From: Phycicoccus duodecadis
GTDB taxonomy: Bacteria; Actinomycetota; Actinomycetes; Actinomycetales; Dermatophilaceae
DNA length: 64,000 nt
Reading direction: 5' to 3'
Assembly (NCBI RefSeq): GCF_002846495.1
Contig: NZ_PJNE01000001.1
Span: forward strand, 2,108,001-2,172,000
The translations under genes and the position numbers were made by a program. The notes beneath the pieces were generated by a model. That model ran no database searches. It was not told where the DNA came from and was given only the letters and a program-made list of their open reading frames with translations. Below are positions 10,467 to 18,652 of the stretch, piece after piece; position 1 is the first letter of the stretch, and every line of letters begins with the position of its first letter.

Positions 10467-11867
10467 ATGACCGTTCCCGCGCGACCCCGACGCTTCGTGC
10501 GGGCCGTCGCGGACCACTGGGTGCTCTCCCTGGGCGTCGCCGCTCTCACGGTCGTGCTGCTGCGGTTCCGGTCCGAGGTCGACGTCGACGTGTGGCTGCA
10601 CCTGCGGATCGGGCGTGAGCTGCGCGGCGGGCAGTGGTTCGGGGTGCTGCCGGACCCCCTGGTGGCCCTGGCCGACCGGGCCTACCTCCCCACCCAGTGG
10701 CTGTCGGAGGTCGTGGGGTCGTGGGCGGTCGACGGCGCCGGCCTGGTGGGGCTGCGGGTCCTGCGCCTCCTGGCCCTCCTCGTCATGATGGCGGCGCTGT
10801 ACGCGACGGCCCGCCGCACGATGACGCCGGCGCGCTCCGCCGGTGTGGTGCTGGTGGTCGCCGTGACGACCGCCGCCGCCTGGGCCGAGCGCCCGCAGGT
10901 GGCCGGGCTGGCGCTCGCCGCGGTGACCGTGCTGCTGTGGGAGCGGACGCTGGCCGACGGCCGCCCCCGGTGGCTCCTGGTCCCCCTCACCTGGGTGTGG
11001 GCCATGGTCCACGGGACGTGGGCGGTCGGGCTGGCCTTCGGTGCCCTGACCCTGGTCGTCGCGGCCGTCACCCGGCGATCGAGCACCCGCTGGCCGCCCG
11101 TGGGCGCTGTGCTGCTGGCCTGCGTGGTGGTCGCGGGGGCCACCCCTCTGGGCCCGCGACTGCTGATCGAGCCGTTCGCCGTGAGCTCCAGCGCGCGGGC
11201 GGGGACCGGCGTCAACGAGTGGCAGACGCCGACGCTCGGCAACCCCCTGTACGTGCTGGTCCTCGTCGTCGGGGCGGTCGTCGTCGTGCGCTCCCTGCGC
11301 CGGCGGCCGTTCGACGCGGCCCCCGTCCTCTTCGCGCTCGCGGGGGCCGGGCTCGCCGCGTACTCGGTGCGGACCGTGGCCTTCGGTGGCCTGTTGCTGG
11401 TCCCGGCGCTGATGCGCGCCTTCCCCTCCGGCGACCGACGTCCGTGGACCCGTGGGGAGAGCGCGCCCTTGGTCGTGGCCGCGCTCGTCATGGCGCTCGC
11501 GCCGGGCGTCGTCTGGGGCGGGCCGTCGGCCGGGCCGCTCGGCCGCCCCGTCGACACCGCACTGGCAGCCCTGCCGGCCGGCACGGTGGCCGCCGTCGAC
11601 GTCCGGGTCTCGGGGTGGGTCCTGGCCGCGCACCCGGGCGTCCGGCCCCTGCGTGACCTGCGCGCGGAGGTCTACACGGCGCCGACCGCCGCGGCCTACG
11701 AGGACTTCACGAACGCCCGGCCCGGATGGGCCGCGTACGCGGACGCGCATCGGGTCGCCGTCATCGTCGCCGCGGTGGGCGAGCCGCTCGACCGGGCGCT
11801 GGCGGGGAGCGCCGGCTGGCGGGTCGCGGGGGCCGATGGCACCTACCGGCTGTGGCGCCGGGCCTGA
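10467..11867 (+). CDS. Polytopic membrane protein, glycosyltransferase/polymerase-like
   Basis: A 466-residue membrane protein with about ten hydrophobic segments and a soluble C-terminal 100 residues (from about GTVAAVDVRVSGWVL). The motif VDVWLHLRIGRELRGG near the N-terminus and PTQWLSEV after it resemble membrane proteins found beside envelope glycan genes. It shares architecture and the W-x-H pattern with the next gene (11,878-13,239), so they look like divergent paralogues facing each other, 10 bases apart at their 3' ends. The start ATG at 10467 is chosen because the protein proper begins at MTVPARPRR; an ATG 57 bases upstream is possible. Function not established; a GT-C-like role is plausible. 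Confidence 0.6.
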   Translation: MTVPARPRRFVRAVADHWVLSLGVAALTVVLLRFRSEVDVDVWLHLRIGRELRGGQWFGVLPDPLVALADRAYLPTQWLSEVVGSWAVDGAGLVGLRVLRLLALLVMMAALYATARRTMTPARSAGVVLVVAVTTAAAWAERPQVAGLALAAVTVLLWERTLADGRPRWLLVPLTWVWAMVHGTWAVGLAFGALTLVVAAVTRRSSTRWPPVGAVLLACVVVAGATPLGPRLLIEPFAVSSSARAGTGVNEWQTPTLGNPLYVLVLVVGAVVVVRSLRRRPFDAAPVLFALAGAGLAAYSVRTVAFGGLLLVPALMRAFPSGDRRPWTRGESAPLVVAALVMALAPGVVWGGPSAGPLGRPVDTALAALPAGTVAAVDVRVSGWVLAAHPGVRPLRDLRAEVYTAPTAAAYEDFTNARPGWAAYADAHRVAVIVAAVGEPLDRALAGSAGWRVAGADGTYRLWRRA

Positions 11868-11877
11868 GCCCGACGGC

Positions 11878-13239
11878 TCAGGGCGCCGGGGTGAGCAGGA
11901 CGTAGCCGTCGAGGGGAGGACCGGGAATCCAGTCCCCGTCGGCAGCCACGGCCGCAGCGGCGTCGGCGGCGACCACGACGAGCCCGATGGCCGGCTCGTC
12001 CGGCACCGTCCCGTCGTGGAGGAAGTCGAGGAACTGCCCCTGGACGTCGCGTGGGAAGGCGTCGATCGGGTTGGCGGCCCACACCGTCACGCCGGCCTGG
12101 GCGAGGGTCTCGGCCAGCGGTTCGGAGGCGAGCACCGGCCGCCCTCCGGCCGCCGCGCGCACGGCCTCGACGACCGCGCTGCCCGGTGCTTCGACCGCGG
12201 GGCCGCGCACGACCAGGGCGGTCGCCGCCACGGCAACGACGACCACGGTGGCGACCGCGGCGGCGGCAGGGCGGATGGTCACGGCGGGGGCCGTCCGCGC
12301 GGGGACCCGCATCCGCATCGCCGCCGGTGCCAGGAACAGCAGGAGCCAGACCGCGTTGCGCCCGGCCGAGGCGGCACCGAGCACCAGGCCGGCGACCGCG
12401 AGCCACTCCCACAGCGGGGGTCGGGCCCGCACCGCGAGCACGACCAGGACGACCGCGGCGACGATCATCACGACGTCGAGGGGCTGGCCGAGGCTCGGGC
12501 GGGCCCACAGGTCGGTCCCCCGCGCGGCCGCCTCGTTGCCGAGGGCCGACACGTAGTAGGCCGGGGTGCGCAGACCGGCGGACGTGAGGACGAGGGTCAG
12601 CGCACAGCCGAGGCCCACACCCGCTCGCCGCAGGACGGGCCCGCCGCCGGGAGAGGCCACGAGGAAGACGCCGAGCACGGCGAGCCCGACCAGCACTCCC
12701 CCGTGCAGGTTGCCCCACACGAGGTAGATCGGGACGAGCCACCACACGGCGAGGCTGGGGCGGTCGTGCTGCCGGCGCATCACGGCGAGCGCGAGGACGT
12801 ACGGCACCAGCGAGAGCGACGGCAGCCGGGTGATGACGAGATGGGCCGAGGCGCCGACGACGACCAGGGAGAGCACCAGGGCGCAGCGCCCTTCGCTGCC
12901 TCCGAGCCGGCGGCCCTCGGCGAGCAGGACGACGAGCGTCACCGCGACCACGACCAGCTGCAGGGCGGCGAGGCCGGCCGGGCCGAGCGCGTGGACGAGG
13001 GACAGCAGCAGCTCGGCGAGGACGATCGGGTTGTGCCACTCCGCCTGGGGCGCCGAGGCGAAGGGCAGGCTGGTCGGGACGCCACCACCGGAGCGGGTGA
13101 CGTCGCCGAGCGCGACGACCCACAGCAGGTCCGACCCCTGGATGACGAACCAGGCCAGGACACAGGTCCAGACGGCGACCGCCACCAGGCCCAGCGGGAG
13201 CCGGCGCTGCGCGGCTGGCCCGCGAACGGCCTCAGCCAT
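11878..13239 (-). CDS. Polytopic membrane protein, paralogue of the convergent gene
   Basis: A 453-residue protein with about ten membrane segments and a C-terminal extracytoplasmic domain after about residue 345 that contains a short Rossmann-like pattern (VLASEPLAETLAQAGVTVWA, NPIDAFPRDVQGQFLDFL). Its N-terminus MAEAVRGPAAQRRLPLGL overlaps the end of the GT87 gene upstream by 8 bases. It probably belongs to the same envelope glycan operon. A decayed copy of its first dozen codons, with the same overlap geometry, sits at 15.75 kb. No catalytic motif can be assigned with confidence. Confidence 0.6.
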   Translation of the reverse strand: MAEAVRGPAAQRRLPLGLVAVAVWTCVLAWFVIQGSDLLWVVALGDVTRSGGGVPTSLPFASAPQAEWHNPIVLAELLLSLVHALGPAGLAALQLVVVAVTLVVLLAEGRRLGGSEGRCALVLSLVVVGASAHLVITRLPSLSLVPYVLALAVMRRQHDRPSLAVWWLVPIYLVWGNLHGGVLVGLAVLGVFLVASPGGGPVLRRAGVGLGCALTLVLTSAGLRTPAYYVSALGNEAAARGTDLWARPSLGQPLDVVMIVAAVVLVVLAVRARPPLWEWLAVAGLVLGAASAGRNAVWLLLFLAPAAMRMRVPARTAPAVTIRPAAAAVATVVVVAVAATALVVRGPAVEAPGSAVVEAVRAAAGGRPVLASEPLAETLAQAGVTVWAANPIDAFPRDVQGQFLDFLHDGTVPDEPAIGLVVVAADAAAAVAADGDWIPGPPLDGYVLLTPAP

Positions 13240-14404
13240 CGGAGCTCGCCGGCGCGCGCCCCTCCGGACCCGTGGGGGTCCGGGGTCGGGCGAGCAGCTG
13301 GAGCAGGACCACGCCGTTCGCGACGTACGCCGTGGCCAGCACGCGCGCCGGCAGCCCGTAGGGGGCGTCCGTGGCGGGGAACCGATGGAAGAGCCAGAAC
13401 GGGGCGAGCCAGAAGAACGTCGCCATCACGGCGAGGGCGACCGTCCGGCCGACCGACGCCAGCCACATCAGCCCGACGACGACCCAGATCCAGTGATGAC
13501 TCCACGAGATCGGGGACGCCAGCAACCCCCCGACCGCGACGGCGAGCAGGGAGCCCACCTCGTCGCCCGCGAGCAGGCGGCGATGGGCCACCCACGTGCC
13601 GGCGGCCACCGAGCCCAGCCCGGCGGCCAGGACCACCGCCGTGGACGGGGCACCGAGACCGACGAGCCTCGAGATCGCCGCCGAGAGGCTCTGGTTGTCG
13701 ACTCCCAGCACGGCGGCACTCCCGAAACGACCCAGGTCGGCGAACCCCCCGGACCAGAAGAACGCGGACGCGCTCGGCACGAGGACGAAGGCGAGGCCGG
13801 CCGTGCCGAGGAACGCGAGTACCGCACGCACCGCACTCCCCCAGTCGCGACGGAGCAGCAGCCACAGCACGAACACGGCGGGCGTCAGCTTGATCCCGAT
13901 CGCGATACCGATCAGCAGCCCCCGGTACCTCCGTGGCACCACGAGGCAGTCCAGGACCACCAGCAGCAGGAGGAGGGCGTTGACCTGCCCGAGCAGCAGG
14001 GTGCGGTACACCGGCTCGAGGGCGAAGGCGGCCAGAGCCAGCGGGACGGCGTCGAGCCGGCTCAGCCCCAGCCGGCGCCTCACCACCTCCAGCACCGCCA
14101 CCATCGCGCTCATCGTCACGATCGTCATGCCCCACCTCGCCACGTGCTCGGACACGACGGCGGCGGGGACGAACAACAGGGCCGCGAACGGCGGGTACGT
14201 GAAGGGCAGGTCCTTGATGCGGACGTCGTACAGGCTCTCGCCGCTGCGGACGGCGGCCCCACCGGCTCGGTACACGTCCAGATCCACCCAGATGCCCCGG
14301 CGGACGTGTGACCAGGAGATCCAGAGCATCGCGAGCGCGGCGGCCGCGCCGAGGAGCCATCCGAGCGAGGGCCGGCGGACAGCGCGGGTCGGAGCGGCGG
14401 TCAC
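13232..14404 (-). CDS. GT87-family (DUF2029) polyprenol-phosphate-mannose-dependent mannosyltransferase-like protein
   Basis: A 390-residue GT-C fold membrane glycosyltransferase. Family features: an early aspartate pair in IWVDLDVYRAGG (the loop expected to bind lipid-phosphate sugar), FTYPPFAALLFVP, LLLGQVNALLLLL, GVDNQSLSAAI, and SPISWSHHWIW. These match GT87 enzymes such as mycobacterial alpha-mannosyltransferases and arabinofuranosyl-type relatives that use polyprenyl-phosphate donors on the outer membrane face. It overlaps its neighbours by 4 and 8 bases. A deleted remnant of a sister gene is found at 15.6-16.0 kb. The sugar transferred is inference. Confidence 0.82.
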   Translation of the reverse strand: MTAAPTRAVRRPSLGWLLGAAAALAMLWISWSHVRRGIWVDLDVYRAGGAAVRSGESLYDVRIKDLPFTYPPFAALLFVPAAVVSEHVARWGMTIVTMSAMVAVLEVVRRRLGLSRLDAVPLALAAFALEPVYRTLLLGQVNALLLLLVVLDCLVVPRRYRGLLIGIAIGIKLTPAVFVLWLLLRRDWGSAVRAVLAFLGTAGLAFVLVPSASAFFWSGGFADLGRFGSAAVLGVDNQSLSAAISRLVGLGAPSTAVVLAAGLGSVAAGTWVAHRRLLAGDEVGSLLAVAVGGLLASPISWSHHWIWVVVGLMWLASVGRTVALAVMATFFWLAPFWLFHRFPATDAPYGLPARVLATAYVANGVVLLQLLARPRTPTGPEGRAPASSDG

Positions 14405-15627
14405 GGACCGAACCTCTGCGTCGTCGTGCCGACCCGGACGAGCGAATCAACGAACCACCACTGGGCGAGGGCGAGCCCGACCACGAGGAGGCCGAGAGCC
14501 ACCCACCGGCCCCTCATCTGGTGACGGACGGGGCCCAGCACGGGAAGCAGGAGCCCCGGCGCCAGGAGCAGGTAGCGGAGCATTCCGGGCTGGATGGGCG
14601 TCACTTGGAGCAACATCGCGCAGTACGTGCAAGACCAGATAACGAGCTCGGGGCCCATCGCCCGCCCGATCGACGTCCATGGCGCAAGGAGGAGGATGCC
14701 CGCCCCCAGGGTGACGAGGAGCAAGGCGACCACCCCGGCATTGGCGTAGGCCTGGACAAGCCAGGACACCGACTGGTTCACCGCGGCCGACGCTCTTAAG
14801 GCGCCCGGATTGTCGGGTTGCAGGCGGCCCACGACCAGAGGCCAGGCGAACCCGCCGAACACGGCCACTCCGGCGAACAGCGCGGCCCGGACGGCCTCAC
14901 CCCTCGACACAGATCCGCCGGCCCTCCACCGCCAGACGAGACACCCCACCGCAACCGCGGCCAGGGGCGGCGTGATGATCCGCGTGAACATCAACGCTGT
15001 GACCCAGACCGCCGCCCGACCCCAGTGCCGGTCGGAGATCGCCCGGAGCACGAGGACGAGGAGCAGCAAAGCAGCCGACTCGCTGTAGGAGGTCTGCAGC
15101 AGCGGTGCGCTCACGAAGAACGACGTCGTAGCCACCACCGCTACGGCGACGAACCGCTCGGCGCTTCTCCGGACGAGGTCGTAGAGAACGACCATGGCGA
15201 CACCGGCCAGAACCACGTTCAGAACGGTCGAGGCGAGGGGGAACGACCAGTGGGTCACGCCCATGAGAGCGCGTGCCGCCACGGGGAAGCCGGGGGGGAA
15301 CGCCCAGGCGGGAGATCGTCCTTGGGGATCCAGCCCGGCCGACGTGGCGTACCCCTCGGTGGCGATGGCGTCGTAGTACTGGCCGTCCCACGTCGTGATG
15401 AGGTCGAGGTATCCGGGATGCATCGGGAAGTCGCGGTACATGTAGAACGGGAAGTTCGCCTGGGTGAGCTGGATCTGACGCCCGGTGGCTGCCACGAGCA
15501 GCACCGTGTCGACCAGTCTCGAAGCCAGGAAGACCCCGAGCGGCACCCCCCAGCGCGACGCTCGCGACTCCACGACGGGCCCGCGAGCAGGAGGTGCCAA
15601 GACGCGGAGCGCGTCTGAGCCGCTCAC
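14401..15627 (-). CDS. PIG-V-like polytopic glycosyltransferase (GT-C)
   Basis: A 408-residue membrane protein with PIG-V/GPI-mannosyltransferase-like features: TTWDGQYYDAIATEGY (first luminal loop with the key W-D), WAFPPGFPV, SYSESAALLLLVLVLR, and a late QPGMLRYLLLAPG. Such actinobacterial proteins are believed to transfer mannose from polyprenyl-phosphate-mannose to envelope glycans. The GTG at 15627 is preferred over an ATG at 15690 because it overlaps the TGA of the remnant upstream as GTGA, the coupling style used throughout this operon. It has close architecture to the genes at 16,133 and 28,890. Confidence 0.75.
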   Translation of the reverse strand: MSGSDALRVLAPPARGPVVESRASRWGVPLGVFLASRLVDTVLLVAATGRQIQLTQANFPFYMYRDFPMHPGYLDLITTWDGQYYDAIATEGYATSAGLDPQGRSPAWAFPPGFPVAARALMGVTHWSFPLASTVLNVVLAGVAMVVLYDLVRRSAERFVAVAVVATTSFFVSAPLLQTSYSESAALLLLVLVLRAISDRHWGRAAVWVTALMFTRIITPPLAAVAVGCLVWRWRAGGSVSRGEAVRAALFAGVAVFGGFAWPLVVGRLQPDNPGALRASAAVNQSVSWLVQAYANAGVVALLLVTLGAGILLLAPWTSIGRAMGPELVIWSCTYCAMLLQVTPIQPGMLRYLLLAPGLLLPVLGPVRHQMRGRWVALGLLVVGLALAQWWFVDSLVRVGTTTQRFGP

Positions 15628-16031
15628 GGCGCTCCTGGGCCCAGAGACGCGGCGGGATCTGGCACCCGCAGGTATTGGACCCACAGCCACTGGAGCCAGA
15701 GGGAGAGCCTCCGCTGACCGGAAGCCTCAGGAACGGCCTCAGCCATCGGAAGTCGCCGACAGGTTCTCGTCCCGAACCGTTCGCGGCCGAGAACGAGTGA
15801 GCAGAAGGAGCAGGACCACAGCGTGCGCGACGTACGCCGGGGCCAGGACGCTCGCCAGCGCGGGGGGCATACGCGTCCGGGAACCGATGGGAGAGCCAGA
15901 AGTGCGCGAACCACAGGAATCTCGTCGGCACCACGATCCACCCAGGCCCCACGGCCAACCTGTGACGAGGAGATCCAAGGCATCGCCACTGCGCCCGAGG
16001 TGGCGAGCAGCCGCCGGAGAGACGACCGCCG
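15624..16031 (-). pseudogene. Mosaic remnant of a duplicated GT87 / membrane-protein / PIG-V cassette
   Basis: Read leftwards and across frames, this segment holds pieces of three genes. First comes a GT87 N-terminus (RRSSLRRLLATSG, WISSSQVGRGAWVD; compare RRPSLGWLL and WISWSHVRRGIWVD at 14.4 kb). Next, after loss of the middle, comes a GT87 C-terminus (FWLSHRFPDAYAP, LAPAYVAHAVVLLLLL, ending ATSDG). Then MAEAVPEASGQRRL copies the start of the 13,239 gene, with the same 7-base offset between GT87 stop and ATG. It finally runs into LWLQWLWVQYL and DPAASLGPGAP, matching the C-terminus of the PIG-V-like gene at 16,133 (WAQWFWIRYL, DPAPALLPWSP). Collapsed tandem duplication. Confidence 0.75.
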
Positions 16032-16132
16032 TTGGTGGCTCGGGGACGTCAACTTTCCCGACCCGCCTGACGGCATCGCCGCCCTTTCGACCTTCTCCAC
16101 GTCTTGACCATGCCCGGCCGGCACCGGCCCCG

Positions 16133-17422
16133 TCACGGTGACCATGGGAGCAAGGCGGGGGCTGGGTCCAGGATGAACAGGTACCGGATCCAGAACCACT
16201 GAGCCCAGAGGCACGCAGCCGTCAGGGTCGCCACAAAGGCCAGGTGGGGCCGGCTCATCCGCGCGAAGGGTGCCGCGAAGAGCGGGCCGAACAGGGGGGC
16301 TGCCAGCACGAGGTATCGCAGGAACCCGGGTGTTATGGGAGTAGCGATGATGACCATGGCGAGGTAGGCGGCGCCCCAGGCAAGCAACTCGACGGGCCAG
16401 CCGGTCCTCAGACCCACGACGGCCGGGACGCCAACGAGGGCGAGGAACGCGAGGGCCAGGAGCACTAGTGCAGGCGGGCCGCCGACATCCAGGGTCGTCC
16501 TGAGGTAGCCCGATCCCAGTCCACTCGCGATCTGGTCGGTCCTCGAGGCCCCCGAGTTCGCCACGGACTCCGACCGACCGTAGATCCAGACCGCCACACG
16601 GGGCCACACCCAGGGGGATGCCGCCGCGACGAGCGTCGCGACGCTCAGCGTCGCCCAGCTACGAGCCGGCATCAATCGCCGATCGACCCGGAATCGGAGC
16701 ACTGCGTGAATCAGGAGGACAGGGACGAAGGCGACGGCCACCGGGCGCGTCAGAGCGAGCCCGAGAATGGCCACGGCCGCCACCAGGTAGCGGTGTTCCA
16801 GGATGAGACGAAGTGCCACCACGAGGAAGAGGAGTGCGAGGGGCTCGCTGTAGGCCGCTACCAGCACTGGGGAAGAGGGCAGGAGCGAAACCGCGGCCGC
16901 GCCGACGGCCGCCACCCGCGCCGGGAGCCCGCGCGAGCGCAGGAGTCCATGAAGGAGCACCACCGTCGCCAACGACAGGACGGTGTTCAGGAGCACGGAC
17001 GACCAGACGAACGACAACCCGCTGATCTCCGTCGTGACGCGAGCCAGCAGCGGAAAACCCGGGGGGAACCCGCTCACATACGCGTCGTTGGCCGACGCGA
17101 TCTCGTCGCCCCGCGGGTACCCCAGCATCGCGATCCGCTCGTACCACTCGCCGTCCCAGTTCCCCAGGACGGCACCCAGCCCGGGAGAGGCGGGGGAGGG
17201 AGAGTAGACGAAGTAGTGCCCAGGCACGCCGTCCGGAGTCGCAGGTCCCGTCGCACTCTGCGCCTCTGCTCCGATCTTGAGGGCGATGATCTCAGCGAGC
17301 CGAACGACTACAGTCACCACCAGCGCCCAAGCCAGTTCCGGCGAGGGTCGGCGTCGGGCACGAGACCAGCGCGCGGGCTCCCTGACCGACCGCTCCTCGG
17401 CAGTGGGAACCCCCGTCATCAC
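16133..17422 (-). CDS. PIG-V-like polytopic glycosyltransferase (GT-C)
   Basis: A 429-residue membrane protein. The first loop has GNWDGEWYERIAMLGYP, followed by FPPGFPLLARV, AAYSEPLALLFLVVALRL, LALTRPVAVAF, and TPGFLRYLVLAAP, the PIG-V-like pattern. It most likely transfers mannose or another hexose from polyprenyl-phosphate to an envelope glycan outside the membrane. The start is a GTG at 17422 directly followed by ATG; TACGGT lies 6 bases before the GTG and no ribosome site is visible, suggesting a leaderless message. It heads a leftward operon that includes the genes down to 11,878. Its C-terminus is echoed in the remnant next to it. Confidence 0.75.
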   Translation of the reverse strand: MMTGVPTAEERSVREPARWSRARRRPSPELAWALVVTVVVRLAEIIALKIGAEAQSATGPATPDGVPGHYFVYSPSPASPGLGAVLGNWDGEWYERIAMLGYPRGDEIASANDAYVSGFPPGFPLLARVTTEISGLSFVWSSVLLNTVLSLATVVLLHGLLRSRGLPARVAAVGAAAVSLLPSSPVLVAAYSEPLALLFLVVALRLILEHRYLVAAVAILGLALTRPVAVAFVPVLLIHAVLRFRVDRRLMPARSWATLSVATLVAAASPWVWPRVAVWIYGRSESVANSGASRTDQIASGLGSGYLRTTLDVGGPPALVLLALAFLALVGVPAVVGLRTGWPVELLAWGAAYLAMVIIATPITPGFLRYLVLAAPLFGPLFAAPFARMSRPHLAFVATLTAACLWAQWFWIRYLFILDPAPALLPWSP

Positions 17423-17428
17423 GCCCAC

Positions 17429-17538
17429 ACCGTACTCAAGGAGAGGCGTTTCGGCGGGACGTCGAGGACACATCCACGGACCGCGAGGTACCTCTGAACG
17501 TCTGAGAGCCAGCGTGTCAGTACCCCCGCACCTACACT
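17429..17538. promoter_or_regulatory. Divergent leaderless promoters between the PIG-V-like and GT2 operons
   Basis: Leftward -10 box TACGGT (17434-17429) ends 6 bases before GTG 17422. Rightward -10 box TACACT (17533-17538) ends 7 bases before GTG 17546. Neither start has a Shine-Dalgarno sequence. No clear -35 hexamer was identified for either. Confidence 0.6.
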
Positions 17539-17545
17539 CGCAGTC

Positions 17546-18652
17546 GTGGAGGACCTGACCGGCGTGGGCGGCTCCGAGCCCTGGAGCTCGTTGCGAGTGG
17601 CGGCCATCGTGCCGTGCCGCAATGAGGAGACCGCCGTCGGTCAAGTGGTGGACGATCTGCACGCCGCCGTCCCCGGGATCATCGTGTACGTCTACGACAA
17701 CGGCAGCACCGACCGCACCACCGATAATGCCGAGGCGGCCGGGGCCGAGGTCCGCTGCGAGCCCGAACCGGGCAAGGGCAACGTCATCCGCCGGGCGCTG
17801 GCCGACCTCGACGCCGACGTCTACGTGATGGTCGACGGCGACGACACCTACGACGTGGCGGCCACGCCCGAGATGATCCAGGTGCTGCTGTCCGGGCCCT
17901 ACGACCAGGTCACCGGGGTGCGGGTCGCCGCCACGTCGGGGGCGTACCGGTCGGGCCACGCCCTCGGCAACCGGATGTTCAACCGGGTCGTCTCGCGCAT
18001 CTTCGGCCGCCCAGTCAACGACATGCTCAGCGGCTACCGCGTGTTCTCGCGCCGGTTCGTCAAGTCCTTCCCCGCCGTCTCGCGCGCCTTCGAGATCGAG
18101 ACCGAGCTCACCGTGCACGCCATCAACAACCGGGTGCCGCAGGCCGAGGTGCCGGTGGGGTTCCGCGACCGCCCCGAGGGGTCCGAGAGCAAGCTGCGTA
18201 CCTACCACGACGGATTCCGCATCCTGCGGATGATCACGCGCCTGATGCACCACGAGCGGCCGCTCGCGATGTACTCGACGCTGGCGGTGCTCACGGCCCT
18301 GACGGCCGTCGGCATCGCCGTGCCGGTCATCGACGAGTACCTGCGCACCGGGCTGGTCGGCCGCTTCCCCACCGCCATCCTCTCGGCCGCGCTCGTGGTC
18401 GTCGCGTTCATCGTGATGGTGGTGGGCGTCCTGCTCGACGGGCTGCGCAAGGTGCGCCAGGAGACCACCCGCATCGCCTACATGGCCGTGCCCGCGCCCC
18501 CACGCGTGCCGGCCGCTCCCCCGGCCCCGGCGGCCGAGGAGCTCGTCGTCGAGCGGGCCGCCGAGCAGCAGCCCACCGGCCTGCCCGCCGAGCCCGGCCG
18601 GGCCCCACAGCATCCGGCCCCCACCGCCGGGCGCGCCGCGGAGAGGGTGTGA
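17546..18652 (+). CDS. GT2-family polyprenyl-phosphate glycosyltransferase-like protein with membrane anchor
   Basis: A 368-residue protein. The GT2 domain (17-250) has AAIVPCRNEE, YDNGSTDRT and VMVDGDDTYD with the D-x-D type metal site, plus DMLSGYRVFSRRF and FEIETELTVHA, typical of DPM1/ArnC-like enzymes. These load a sugar onto polyprenyl phosphate or onto a lipid-linked glycan. Two membrane helices follow (about 248-305), then a Pro/Ala-rich tail. The GTG start is probably leaderless (TACACT 7 bases upstream). The stop overlaps the next start as GTGTGA. It is the first gene of the rightward glycan operon and is composed like the host genome, unlike the cassette downstream. Confidence 0.8.
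   Translation: MEDLTGVGGSEPWSSLRVAAIVPCRNEETAVGQVVDDLHAAVPGIIVYVYDNGSTDRTTDNAEAAGAEVRCEPEPGKGNVIRRALADLDADVYVMVDGDDTYDVAATPEMIQVLLSGPYDQVTGVRVAATSGAYRSGHALGNRMFNRVVSRIFGRPVNDMLSGYRVFSRRFVKSFPAVSRAFEIETELTVHAINNRVPQAEVPVGFRDRPEGSESKLRTYHDGFRILRMITRLMHHERPLAMYSTLAVLTALTAVGIAVPVIDEYLRTGLVGRFPTAILSAALVVVAFIVMVVGVLLDGLRKVRQETTRIAYMAVPAPPRVPAAPPAPAAEELVVERAAEQQPTGLPAEPGRAPQHPAPTAGRAAERV

Noticed and set aside
17423..18613. Upstream extension of the PIG-V-like gene to 18,613 on the minus strand
   Set aside because: The extension is antisense to the GT2 gene; the GTG at 17422 with a -10 box explains the start.
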